NCBI RefSeq assembly: GCF_017753665.1
Contig: NZ_CP072524.1
Location: forward strand, 992,001 to 1,056,000
Length of the DNA: 64,000 bases
From: Neisseria sicca
GTDB lineage: Bacteria; Pseudomonadota; Gammaproteobacteria; Burkholderiales; Neisseriaceae
Direction: 5' to 3'
The notes under the pieces were generated by a model. It searched no databases. It was not told the DNA's origin and saw only the letters and a program-made list of their open reading frames with translations. Made by a program: the position numbers and the translations under genes. Positions within the stretch are counted from its first letter, which is position 1, and every line of letters begins with the position of its first letter. This document shows, in pieces, positions 34,358 through 42,992 of this stretch.

Positions 34358-34831
34358 ATGAAAGGCGATCGCTTAGTTATCCGCGAATTGAATAAAAACT
34401 TGGGCTTGCTCTTGGTTACCATCAACCAATATTTCCTGCATGCCCGCATTTTGAAAAACTGGGGCTTTGAAGAATTGGGCGAACATTTCTTCAAACAGTC
34501 CATCCGCGAAATGAAATCCGCAGACGATTTAATCGAGCGTATTTTGTTCTTGGAGGGTCTGCCTAACCTGCAAGAATTGGGCAAACTGCTGATTGGCGAA
34601 TCAACCGAGGAAATCCTGACCTGCGATTTGACAAAAGAACAGGAAAAACACGATGCCCTCGTCGCTGCCATCGCCATCGCGGAACAACAGCAAGACTACG
34701 TCAGCCGTGATTTGTTGGAAAAACAAAAAGACATCAACGAAGAACACATCGACTGGCTCGAAACCCAGCAGGAGCTGATCGGCAAAGTCGGTTTGCCGAA
34801 CTACCTGCAAACAGCGGCGCAAGAGGACTAA
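34358..34831 (+). CDS. bfrB: Bacterioferritin subunit with haem ligand but a broken ferroxidase site
   Basis: This 157-residue ferritin keeps Met52 in IREMKSADD, the haem ligand, but Glu18 is Leu and His54 is Ser, so the di-iron centre is lost. It complements bfrA, which has the opposite set. Start follows AAGGAGCTGAAA. Expression from the bfrA promoter is likely, since only 22 bases separate the genes. Which name, BfrA or BfrB, other authors use for each subunit should be checked by sequence. Confidence 0.93.
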   Translation: MKGDRLVIRELNKNLGLLLVTINQYFLHARILKNWGFEELGEHFFKQSIREMKSADDLIERILFLEGLPNLQELGKLLIGESTEEILTCDLTKEQEKHDALVAAIAIAEQQQDYVSRDLLEKQKDINEEHIDWLETQQELIGKVGLPNYLQTAAQED

Positions 34832-34871
34832 AACACAAACCACTGCCAAATATAGCAGTCCCTGCACCCAT

Positions 34872-34905
34872 AAACGGCATATCTTTTCGGATATGCCGTT
34901 TTTCT
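34872..34905 (+). terminator. Rho-independent terminator of bfrAB
   Basis: AAACGGCATATC pairs with GATATGCCGTTT around a TTTTCG-type loop and is followed by TTTC. It is not DUS-based; a DUS pair lies further on at 34916-34952. Confidence 0.85.
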
Positions 34906-35112
34906 TTACATCAAGCTCGTCTGAAAAACAGTATTTCAGTTTTTCAGACGACTTACCTTCTTCTAAAGAATATGTAACCCCATGAAACCCCAACCCCATA
35001 CAAAAGCCCTGAAAACCGGACAAGTTTTCAGGGCTTAATTTTATATTCTACACTTGTTTACACGCTAAAGGCTTGAAAAATAAAATGTAGTTTTAAGTAA
35101 TAACTGTTCTCA

Positions 35113-35126
35113 TTGATGTAAGTCAA
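35113..35126. promoter_or_regulatory. FNR-type anaerobic regulator site upstream of pflB
   Basis: TTGATGTAAGTCAA matches the TTGATnnnnATCAA consensus at nine of ten positions. Its centre is about 129 bases before the pflB ATG. FNR binding activates pfl genes in other bacteria under oxygen limitation. Confidence 0.65.
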
Positions 35127-35248
35127 AAAAACATCGGGTATGCATTCACATCTCCGCCAATCGTTACACTTCATAGAGCTAAAGTGCTATTCTGCAAAGG
35201 TAAATTTCTTCTACCTATAAATTCTATCTGACAAATTAGGAGCTTGAT

Positions 35249-37534
35249 ATGTCAACCGATGTACAGCAACGCCCTGCCGCTTGGGAAGGTTTTGTCGGCG
35301 GTAATTGGGAAACCAATGTCGACGTGCGCGATTTTATTCAGAAAAACTACACGCCTTATGAAGGCGATGCGTCTTTCCTCGCGCCTGCAACCGAGGCGAC
35401 AACCAAACTGTGGGCGGACGTGATGGAAGGCATCAAAGTCGAAAACCGCACGCACGAACCTTACAAAATCGACGCTCAAGTCGTGTCCGGCATTACCAGC
35501 CATGCACCAGGCTATATCGATAAAGATTTGGAAACCATCGTCGGTCTGCAAACAGACGAGCCTCTGAAACGCTCCATTATGCCGTTTGGCGGTTTGAAAA
35601 TGGTGCAGGACGCGTGCAAAGTGTACAACGTCGAGTTGAACCCTGAAGTCAGCGAAATCTTCACCAAATACCGCAAAACACACAACCAAGGCGTGTTTGA
35701 TGTTTATACGCCTGACATCCGCCGTTGCCGCAAATCCGGTGTGATCACCGGCTTGCCGGATGCTTACGGTCGTGGTCGCATCATCGGCGACTACCGCCGC
35801 GTGGCATTGTACGGTATCGACTTCTTGATGAAAGACAAACTCAACCAGTTCAACTCGCTGCAAGCCGATTTGGAAAACGGTGTGGATTTGGAAGAAGTTA
35901 TCCGCCGCCGCGAAGAAATCAACGACCAATACAAAGCCTTGGGTCAAATGAAAGAAATGGCCGCCTCTTACGGCTACGACATTTCCGGCCCTGCGAAAAA
36001 TGCGCAGGAAGCCATCCAATGGACTTATTTCGCTTACCTTGCCGCCGTTAAATCGCAAAACGGCGCCGCCATGTCATTCGGTCGTGTATCTTCGTTCTTG
36101 GACATCTACATCGAGCGCGACCTGAAAAACGGCGTAATTACCGAAACCCAAGCGCAAGAATTTATCGACCATTTGGTGATGAAACTGCGTATGGTTCGTT
36201 TCCTGCGTACGCCCGAATACGACCAACTCTTCTCCGGCGACCCGATTTGGGCAACCGAATCCATCGGCGGTATGGGTTTGGACGGCCGCACGCTGGTAAC
36301 ACGCACCAACTTCCGCGTGCTGCACACCCTGTACAACATGGGTCCGTCTCCCGAACCGAACATCACCGTGTTGTGGTCCGAACAACTGCCGCAAGGCTTT
36401 AAAGAATTTTGCGCCAAAGTGTCCATCGACACCTCGTCCATCCAATACGAAAACGACGATTTGATGCGTCCGGACTTCAACAGCGACGACTACGCCATTG
36501 CCTGCTGCGTCAGCCCGATGGTGGTCGGCAAACAAATGCAGTTCTTCGGCGCACGCGCCAACTTGGCGAAAACCCTGCTGTACGCAATCAACGGCGGTGT
36601 GGACGAAAAATCCAAAGACCAAGTCGGCCCGAAAACCGAACCGATTTTGGACGAAGTCTTGGACTACGACACTGTCTTTGCGCGCATGGACAAATTCATG
36701 GATTGGCTGGCAACCCAATACGTTACCGCGCTGAACATCATCCATTACATGCACGACAAATACAGCTACGAAGCCGCGCTGATGGCGCTGCACGACCGCG
36801 ACGTGAAACGCACGATGGCTTGCGGTATCGCCGGTTTGTCTGTGGCCGCCGACTCGTTGTCTGCCATCAAATACGCCAAAGTCAAACCGATTCGCGACGA
36901 AAACGGTATTGCCGTCGACTTTGAAATCGAAGGCGAATATCCGCAGTTCGGTAACAACGACGACCGCGTGGACGACATTGCCTGCGACTTGGTGGAACGC
37001 TTCATGAAAAAAGTGGCGACCCACAAAACTTACCGCAACGCAACGCCGACCCAGTCCGTGTTGACCATCACCTCCAACGTCGTATACGGCAAAAAAACCG
37101 GCAACACGCCGGACGGCCGCCGCGCCGGCGCACCGTTCGGTCCGGGTGCGAACCCGATGCACGGCCGCGATGTCAACGGCGCCGTCGCTTCGCTGACCTC
37201 CGTAGCCAAACTGCCGTTCGAGTTTGCCAAAGACGGTATTTCCTACACCTTCTCCATCGTGCCGGGCGCATTGGGCAAAGATGAAAACTCCCGCGAACGC
37301 AACCTCGCAGGCCTGATGGACGGTTACTTCCACCACGAAGAAGGAGAAGTGGAAGGCGGCCAACACCTGAACGTCAACGTATTGACCCGCGAAACGCTGG
37401 AAGACGCGATGAACAATCCGGACAAATATCCGCAACTGACCATCCGCGTGTCTGGTTACGCCGTACGCTTCAACTCGCTGACCCGCGAACAGCAGCTTGA
37501 CGTGATTACCCGCACCTTTACACAAACCATGTAA
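35249..37534 (+). CDS. pflB: Pyruvate formate-lyase
   Basis: This 761-residue glycyl-radical enzyme has the catalytic Cys419-Cys420 pair in YAIACCVSPM and the radical-bearing Gly736 in IRVSGYAVRFN. It splits pyruvate with CoA into acetyl-CoA and formate without oxygen. The start follows TTAGGAGCTTGAT. Upstream lies an FNR-type site. The activase gene pflA is 290 bases downstream on the same strand; no focA formate channel is next to it. Codon use is strongly biased, as in highly expressed genes. Confidence 0.96.
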   Translation: MSTDVQQRPAAWEGFVGGNWETNVDVRDFIQKNYTPYEGDASFLAPATEATTKLWADVMEGIKVENRTHEPYKIDAQVVSGITSHAPGYIDKDLETIVGLQTDEPLKRSIMPFGGLKMVQDACKVYNVELNPEVSEIFTKYRKTHNQGVFDVYTPDIRRCRKSGVITGLPDAYGRGRIIGDYRRVALYGIDFLMKDKLNQFNSLQADLENGVDLEEVIRRREEINDQYKALGQMKEMAASYGYDISGPAKNAQEAIQWTYFAYLAAVKSQNGAAMSFGRVSSFLDIYIERDLKNGVITETQAQEFIDHLVMKLRMVRFLRTPEYDQLFSGDPIWATESIGGMGLDGRTLVTRTNFRVLHTLYNMGPSPEPNITVLWSEQLPQGFKEFCAKVSIDTSSIQYENDDLMRPDFNSDDYAIACCVSPMVVGKQMQFFGARANLAKTLLYAINGGVDEKSKDQVGPKTEPILDEVLDYDTVFARMDKFMDWLATQYVTALNIIHYMHDKYSYEAALMALHDRDVKRTMACGIAGLSVAADSLSAIKYAKVKPIRDENGIAVDFEIEGEYPQFGNNDDRVDDIACDLVERFMKKVATHKTYRNATPTQSVLTITSNVVYGKKTGNTPDGRRAGAPFGPGANPMHGRDVNGAVASLTSVAKLPFEFAKDGISYTFSIVPGALGKDENSRERNLAGLMDGYFHHEEGEVEGGQHLNVNVLTRETLEDAMNNPDKYPQLTIRVSGYAVRFNSLTREQQLDVITRTFTQTM

Positions 37535-37555
37535 AGCAAAGGGTTTACAGTAAAC

Positions 37556-37595
37556 CAAGCCGGGGGACGGATTATCCGGAACCCGGCTTGATTTT
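37556..37595 (+). terminator. Terminator-like hairpin after pflB
   Basis: CAAGCCGGG pairs with CCCGGCTTG and is followed by ATTTTG. It suggests pflB is mostly transcribed apart from pflA. Confidence 0.65.
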
Positions 37596-37626
37596 GCCTG
37601 AAGCAATGGTTTGATAATATCAAAAT

Positions 37627-37672
37627 CCAGTGGATTAACTTTAAATCAAGACGACCGAAGGCGGTACAATAG
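37627..37672. repeat. Truncated, degenerate CREE left arm
   Basis: CAGTGGATTAACTTTAAATC is close to the CREE arm TAGTGGATTAAATTTAAATC, and the following CAAGACGACCGAAGGCGGTAC resembles a shortened CREE interior. No right arm is found. The rest of the gap to pflA holds no gene I can support. Confidence 0.5.
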
Positions 37673-37826
37673 AGTTATCATTAAAACCCATTTACCTATT
37701 TAAAAACAGCCCATAAACTTCCCACAACAGGGAACGCAATGCCCGCATATTAATCCAATAAGAAGAACCCTCTGCAACACAAAAACAAGTTTTCAGACGA
37801 CCCCAATATCCGGTACATCAGACACC

Positions 37827-38639
37827 ATGCAGACATCCATCGCCATCAACCCCGAAACGCCCGCTCCCGCCAAAGACCTCGGACACCGCCATTACAACGG
37901 CAAAGGCATCGTCCATTCCGTAGAATCCTGCGGCGCGGTGGACGGTCCCGGATTGCGCTACGTCCTCTTTCTGCAAGGCTGCCTCATGCGCTGCCTCTAC
38001 TGCCACAACCGCGACACATGGGACTTGCACACCGAACAAGCCCAAGAAATAACCGTGCCCGAAGTCATGAAGCAAGTCATGTCCTACCGACACTACCTGC
38101 GCGCCACAGGCGGCGGCGTTACCGCCACAGGCGGCGAACCGCTCCTGCAATACGAATTCGTACGCGACTGGTTTACCGCCTGCCACGAACACGACATCCA
38201 CACCTGCCTCGACAGCAACGGCTACGCCCTGCATTACGATTCCATCCTTGACGACCTGCTCGACCACACCAACCTCGTTATGCTCGATTTAAAACAAATC
38301 GACCCCGAAATCCACAAAGTCCTCGTCGGCATCCCAAACACCAAAACCCTCAAATTCGCCCACTACCTCGCCGAACGCAAACAGCCCGCACGCGTCCGCT
38401 ACGTTGTCGTCCCAGGCTATACCGACGACGACCGTTCCGCCCACCTGCTCGGCGAATTCATCGCAGACATGGACAATATCGAAATGGTCGAACTCCTTCC
38501 CTATCACGAACTGGGTGCGCACAAATGGGCATTGTGCGGCGATACCTACAAACTCACCGGCGTACATCCGCCTCCCAAAGAAACCATCCTCAAAATCAAA
38601 TCGATTTTGGAAAGCTACGGTAAAAACATTATTTATTGA
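37827..38639 (+). CDS. pflA: Pyruvate formate-lyase activating enzyme
   Basis: This 270-residue radical-SAM enzyme has the [4Fe-4S] motif CLMRCLYC with Cys52, Cys56 and Cys59, preceded by the GAVDGPGLRYVLFLQG segment, and TATGGEPLLQ. It installs the glycyl radical on Gly736 of PflB. The N-terminus is about 25 residues longer than in E. coli; an internal start is possible but no other ATG fits well. A single DUS core lies at 37791-37802. Confidence 0.94.
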   Translation: MQTSIAINPETPAPAKDLGHRHYNGKGIVHSVESCGAVDGPGLRYVLFLQGCLMRCLYCHNRDTWDLHTEQAQEITVPEVMKQVMSYRHYLRATGGGVTATGGEPLLQYEFVRDWFTACHEHDIHTCLDSNGYALHYDSILDDLLDHTNLVMLDLKQIDPEIHKVLVGIPNTKTLKFAHYLAERKQPARVRYVVVPGYTDDDRSAHLLGEFIADMDNIEMVELLPYHELGAHKWALCGDTYKLTGVHPPPKETILKIKSILESYGKNIIY

Positions 38640-38649
38640 GTTCAAATCC

Positions 38650-38697
38650 AAAAAAGGTCGTCTGAAAAAGAAATATTCGCTTTCAGACGACCTTTTA
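38650..38697. terminator. DUS hairpin after pflA
   Basis: AAAAAAGGTCGTCTGAAA pairs with TTTCAGACGACCTTTT. Confidence 0.75.
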
Positions 38698-38874
38698 GCA
38701 CTCTTAATACATCCAAACATACAACTCATAAATCATATAATTCAGATAGTTAACAACAATTTATTCAAAATATGAAATAAAACCGAAATAAAACTATACT
38801 TTTTCTTAATTTATGCGATAATAGCTAAACAAATTCTTAGCTACTTTGATAACATCCCTTACGAGAACAGCACC

Positions 38875-39921
38875 ATGTCAGATGAAAAAAGCAAAGCCCT
38901 AGCCGCCGCCCTTGCCCAAATTGAAAAAAACTTCGGCAAAGGATCCATCATGAAAATGGACGGCAGCCAGCAAGAAGAAAACCTTGACGTCATCTCCACC
39001 GGCTCGCTCGGCGTAGACTTGGCACTCGGCGTCGGCGGCCTGCCGCGCGGTCGTGTCGTGGAAATCTTCGGTCCGGAATCTTCCGGTAAAACCACGCTCT
39101 GTCTCGAAGCCATTGCCCAATGTCAGAAAACCGGCGGCATCTGCGCCTTCATCGACGCGGAACACGCCTTCGACCCCGTTTACGCCCGCAAACTCGGTGT
39201 TAAAGTAGAAGAACTCTACCTCTCCCAACCCGATACCGGCGAACAGGCTCTGGAAATCTGCGACACACTGGTACGTTCCGGTGGCGTGGACATGGTCGTT
39301 GTCGACTCCGTAGCCGCCCTCGTTCCCAAAGCCGAAATTGAAGGCGAAATGGGCGACAGCCACGTCGGCCTGCAAGCCCGCCTGATGAGCCAAGCCTTGC
39401 GCAAACTGACCGGCCACATCAAACGCACCAACACACTGGTCGTCTTCATCAACCAAATCCGTATGAAAATCGGCGTGATGTTCGGCAGCCCCGAAACCAC
39501 CACCGGCGGCAACGCCCTCAAATTCTACGCCTCCGTCCGCCTTGACATCCGCCGCACCGGACAAATCAAAAAAGGCGACGACGTTATCGGCAACGAAACC
39601 AAAGTCAAAGTCATCAAAAACAAAGTAGCGCCCCCGTTCCGCCAAGCAGAATTCGATATTCTGTACGGCGAAGGCGTAAGCTGGGAAGGCGAACTGATCG
39701 ACCTTGGCGTCAAATATGACATCGTTGAAAAATCAGGCGCATGGTACAGCTACAACGGCGCCAAAATCGGACAAGGCAAAGACAATGTCCGCGTATGGCT
39801 GAAAGAGAATCCCGAAATCGCCAACGAAATCGACGCCAAAATCCGTGCCGCCGTGGGTATCAACGTTGATATTACCGAAGGCAAACTGGACGACACCGAC
39901 GGCGAACGTCCGGAAGAATAA
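38875..39921 (+). CDS. recA: Recombinase RecA
   Basis: This 348-residue recombinase has Walker A GPESSGKTTL at residues 66-75, the L1/L2 DNA-binding loops (MGDSHVGLQARLMSQALRKL, GSPETTTGGNALKFYAS) and an acidic tail. It mediates homologous recombination, including of DNA taken up through DUS recognition. No LexA box is visible upstream, as expected for Neisseria. The start follows CTTACGAGAACAGCACC. Confidence 0.97.
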   Translation: MSDEKSKALAAALAQIEKNFGKGSIMKMDGSQQEENLDVISTGSLGVDLALGVGGLPRGRVVEIFGPESSGKTTLCLEAIAQCQKTGGICAFIDAEHAFDPVYARKLGVKVEELYLSQPDTGEQALEICDTLVRSGGVDMVVVDSVAALVPKAEIEGEMGDSHVGLQARLMSQALRKLTGHIKRTNTLVVFINQIRMKIGVMFGSPETTTGGNALKFYASVRLDIRRTGQIKKGDDVIGNETKVKVIKNKVAPPFRQAEFDILYGEGVSWEGELIDLGVKYDIVEKSGAWYSYNGAKIGQGKDNVRVWLKENPEIANEIDAKIRAAVGINVDITEGKLDDTDGERPEE

Positions 39922-39950
39922 GCCTCTGCCTGTCTTTCAATAAAAAATAT

Positions 39951-40009
39951 GAAAGGTCGTCTGAAAACGAATATAGCGGGTTTCGCTAAAAGTTTTCAGA
40001 CGACCTTTC
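39951..40009. terminator. DUS hairpin after recA
   Basis: GAAAGGTCGTCTGAAAAC pairs with GTTTTCAGACGACCTTTC; the loop contains a further small repeat, AGCGGGTTTCGCT. A second stem, ATGCCTAC (40048-40055) with GTAGGCAT (40074-40081), lies in the rest of the gap to 40255, which is otherwise empty. Confidence 0.75.
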
Positions 40010-40255
40010 CGCACTCAACAGAAAACATAGCCTTAAAAATGATAGAAATGCCTACATCGCCATTCCTATAAAGGTAGGCATCTGGAAATTGGAAATTATG
40101 GTAATTTTCAAATGTTACTGAAACAAACATCCAAGGTCTGAATTTCCGCCATGCCTCTCCCTCACGCGGTTACAGAAAAAAATGACAACTTTGAGATTCA
40201 TCTACTGTAATTTTAAAAATTTCAGGAATCCTGCTCGCTGTAACTTCTAATCTCC

Positions 40256-41296
40256 CTACACCTTCACCCTACACCCCGATTTCGCGCTTTCATATACTTT
40301 TTCCAGCAGCCCCAAGACTTCCGCCACTTGGCGCGGCTGCACCGCTGCGGGTGATTTACCTTGCAGCGCGTCATAAAGGTTTTCATAAAACGCCACATAA
40401 TTTCCACTGACGCTTTCGATTTTTTTGCGGACGACTGCCCCGTCGATTTCTGTGTGCAGGATGCCCCATTCGTCTTCCGGTTCACGGCTCCACGCTCCGA
40501 CGGGTTGCACGCCGCCGAGCAGCAGGGCTTCTTGGTTGTCGACGTTTTGTTTGACGTATGAACCGCGTTTGCCATGCAAAGTCATGAATAGCAAAGGTTC
40601 GCGGGCATATTTGCTTGCGGTCAGGGCGACTTTTTTGCCGTCGGCGTAATAAAGCGCGATATAGAAATTGTCGTCGCTGACCGCTCCGTCATGCTGATAG
40701 CGCACGTCGGCATAAAGCTCATCGGGCATCCCGAAAATATCAACCGCCATATCCATGAGGTGCGAACCCAAATCGTACACCAGCCCTACGCCGGCCTCGC
40801 CCGTTTCCTTCCAGCGTTTTTTGTTCAAGGCAGCCGCATAACGCTCGAAACGAAACTCCGCATCCACAATTTCGCCCAAAAGGTCGTCTGAAAGCAGCTT
40901 TTTGGCAGTCAGTGGCGCGCTGTCCCAGCGGCGGTTTTGGTAAACGGTCAGCAATACGCCCTGCCGCTCGGCGAGTTCCGCCAGTTCAAAGGCTTGCGCC
41001 GCCGTGGCGCACAATGGTTTTTCCACCACCACATTTTTACCCGCGCGCAAAGCCTGAGCGGCAAAATCGAAATGCGTCTGGTTCGGCGTGGTAATGACCA
41101 CCAAATCGACATCGTCGCTAAGCAATTCCTCAAACGAACGCACAGTCTGCGCCTGCGGCAGGACTTTCTGCGCCCTATTGCCGCTGCGTTCAAACACGCG
41201 CACGACTTCAAACCGCGCATCCGCACGCCAAAACGGCAAATGGAACACCTGCGCCGACATGCCGAACCCCGCCAATCCGATTTTAATCTTCCGCAT
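40256..41296 (-). CDS. Gfo/Idh/MocA-family oxidoreductase (YdgJ-like)
   Basis: This 346-residue NAD(P) oxidoreductase begins MRKIKIGLAGFGMSAQVFH with the GxGxxxxxFH variant of YdgJ-type enzymes. It has NVVVEKPLCAT, the conserved Lys-Pro, and YDLGSHLMDMA with a likely catalytic His. Related enzymes oxidise inositols or sugars; the substrate here is unknown. AAGGAG sits eight bases before the ATG at 41296, and an in-frame TTG two codons earlier was rejected. It diverges from rbfA. Confidence 0.88.
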   Translation of the reverse strand: MRKIKIGLAGFGMSAQVFHLPFWRADARFEVVRVFERSGNRAQKVLPQAQTVRSFEELLSDDVDLVVITTPNQTHFDFAAQALRAGKNVVVEKPLCATAAQAFELAELAERQGVLLTVYQNRRWDSAPLTAKKLLSDDLLGEIVDAEFRFERYAAALNKKRWKETGEAGVGLVYDLGSHLMDMAVDIFGMPDELYADVRYQHDGAVSDDNFYIALYYADGKKVALTASKYAREPLLFMTLHGKRGSYVKQNVDNQEALLLGGVQPVGAWSREPEDEWGILHTEIDGAVVRKKIESVSGNYVAFYENLYDALQGKSPAAVQPRQVAEVLGLLEKVYESAKSGCRVKV

Positions 41297-41414
41297 AGCC
41301 AAACTCCTTTTCAGACGACCTCAAATTGCCGTATATCCGTTATAATACCGCACTTATTTCACACAGGCCGTCTGAAAACAAAGTTGAAACGGCCGCCGCC
41401 GTTTAAGGAAAACC

Positions 41415-41786
41415 ATGAGAAAACCGCAACGCGGCTATGCCCGCCAAGACCGTGTCAAAGAACAAATCATGCGCGAACTGGCCGAGCTGGTCCGCACCGG
41501 CCTGAAAGACCCGCGCGCAGGCTTCATCACCATCAACGAAGTCGAAGTCACCCGCGATTACAGCCACGCCACCGTGTTCTATACCGTCCTCGACGACAGC
41601 ACCCGCGACATCACCGAAGAAGCCTTGGAACACGCCAAAGGCCACCTGCGCAGCGAATTGGCGAAACGCATCAAACTCTTCAAAACGCCCGAACTGCACT
41701 TCAAATACGACGAATCGCTCGAACGCGGCATGAGCATTTCCAGCCTCATCGACAAAGTAGCTGCCGAAAAACCGGTGGAAGATTAA
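41415..41786 (+). CDS. rbfA: Ribosome-binding factor A
   Basis: This 123-residue KH-like protein reads RVKEQIMRELAELVRTGLKDPR and then FITINEVEVTRDYSHATVFYTVL, typical of RbfA. It binds the 30S subunit and helps mature 16S rRNA. The ATG follows TTAAGGAAAACC. truB lies 108 bases downstream after a DUS hairpin, the usual rbfA-truB order. Confidence 0.95.
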   Translation: MRKPQRGYARQDRVKEQIMRELAELVRTGLKDPRAGFITINEVEVTRDYSHATVFYTVLDDSTRDITEEALEHAKGHLRSELAKRIKLFKTPELHFKYDESLERGMSISSLIDKVAAEKPVED

Positions 41787-41789
41787 AGG

Positions 41790-41847
41790 TAAAGGTCGTC
41801 TGAAAACGCCGCAGTAAAAGCGCGAGTCTGTTTTCAGACGACCTTTC
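41790..41847. terminator. DUS hairpin between rbfA and truB
   Basis: TAAAGGTCGTCTGAAAAC pairs with GTTTTCAGACGACCTTT; it may partly separate the two genes. Confidence 0.65.
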
Positions 41848-41894
41848 GCCATCATTTCCCTCCACACACCCGCCACTTACCCTTCCCCATCACT

Positions 41895-42812
41895 ATGACC
41901 GCAAAACCCGCCAAACGCCCCGTCAACGGCGTCCTCCTGCTCGACAAGCCCGAAGGCCTTTCCAGCAACACTGCCCTACAAAAAGCCCGCCGCCTCTACA
42001 ACGCCGAAAAAGCGGGGCATACCGGCGTGCTCGACCCTTTGGCGACCGGACTTTTGCCCGTCTGCTTCGGAGAAGCGACCAAGTTCGCCCAATACCTGCT
42101 GGATGCCGACAAAGCCTACACCGCCACGCTGAAACTCGGCGAAGCCAGCAGCACCGGCGATGCCGAAGGCGAAATCATCGCCACCGCCCGCGCCGACATT
42201 TCCTTAGCCGAATTTCAGACGGCATGCCAAGCCCTGACGGGCAACATCCGCCAAGTGCCGCCGATGTTTTCCGCCATCAAACACGAAGGCAAACCGCTGT
42301 ACGAATACGCGCGCAAAGGCATCGTCATCGAACGCAAACCGCGCGACATCACCATTTACGCCATCGATATTACCGAGTTTGACGCACCCAAAGCCGTCAT
42401 CGACGTACGTTGCAGCAAAGGCACCTACATCCGCACCCTGAGCGAAGACATCGCCAAACACATCGGCACATTCGCCCACCTGACCGCCCTGCGCCGCACC
42501 GAAACCGCCGGTTTCACCATCCGCGAAAGCCACACGCTCGACGCCTTGGCAGAATTAAACGAAACCGAATGCGACGCCCTGCTCCTGCCCTGCGACGTTT
42601 TAGTGCGGCACCTCCTCAAAATCGAACTAAACGACCGCGCCGTAACCATGCTCAAATGCGGCCAACGCCCGCAGTTTATCGAGGACATCTCCGCCAACCA
42701 GCCCATCCTCCGCGTTTACGACAGAAGCGGAACATTTATCGGCTTGGTGGAATACCAAACAGAAATCGGCCGCCTCAAAGCCCTGCGGCTGATGAACACG
42801 GCGAAAGACTGA
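41895..42812 (+). CDS. truB: tRNA pseudouridine-55 synthase
   Basis: This 305-residue synthase has the catalytic Asp47 in GHTGVLDPLATGLLP, the opening GVLLLDKPEGLSSN, and CSKGTYIRTLSEDIAK. It makes pseudouridine 55 in the T loop of tRNAs. The C-terminal domain (IEDISANQPILRVYDRSGTF) is the small PUA-like type. The start has no strong ribosome site, which fits coupling to rbfA. Confidence 0.95.
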   Translation: MTAKPAKRPVNGVLLLDKPEGLSSNTALQKARRLYNAEKAGHTGVLDPLATGLLPVCFGEATKFAQYLLDADKAYTATLKLGEASSTGDAEGEIIATARADISLAEFQTACQALTGNIRQVPPMFSAIKHEGKPLYEYARKGIVIERKPRDITIYAIDITEFDAPKAVIDVRCSKGTYIRTLSEDIAKHIGTFAHLTALRRTETAGFTIRESHTLDALAELNETECDALLLPCDVLVRHLLKIELNDRAVTMLKCGQRPQFIEDISANQPILRVYDRSGTFIGLVEYQTEIGRLKALRLMNTAKD

Positions 42813-42932
42813 ACGCTCTGATTCTGAATTGAAAATATAGAAATAGGTCGTCTGAAATATAGTTTTTAGACTACCTTCTCAGTTAAATTTCTCAAAATAT
42901 TGGCAGATTTGAAACAACCGTTCCAACCCCAT

Positions 42933-42981
42933 GAAAAAAATCGTCTGAAAACCTGTCATACCCGTTTTCAGACGACTTTTC
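42933..42981. terminator. DUS-like hairpin after pcnB
   Basis: AAAAATCGTCTGAAAAC pairs with GTTTTCAGACGACTTTT; both arms carry an A/T change from the local DUS. It lies 12 bases beyond the pcnB stop on the minus strand. Confidence 0.75.
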
Positions 42982-42992
42982 GACTATTATCT

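Noticed and set aside
36074..37606. 510-residue minus-strand frame inside pflB
   Set aside because: Antisense to a gene with confirmed catalytic motifs; His/Val/Gly-rich composition is typical of shadows.
38730..38874. LexA/SOS box before recA
   Set aside because: No CTGT-N8-ACAG-type palindrome, and Neisseria lack LexA.
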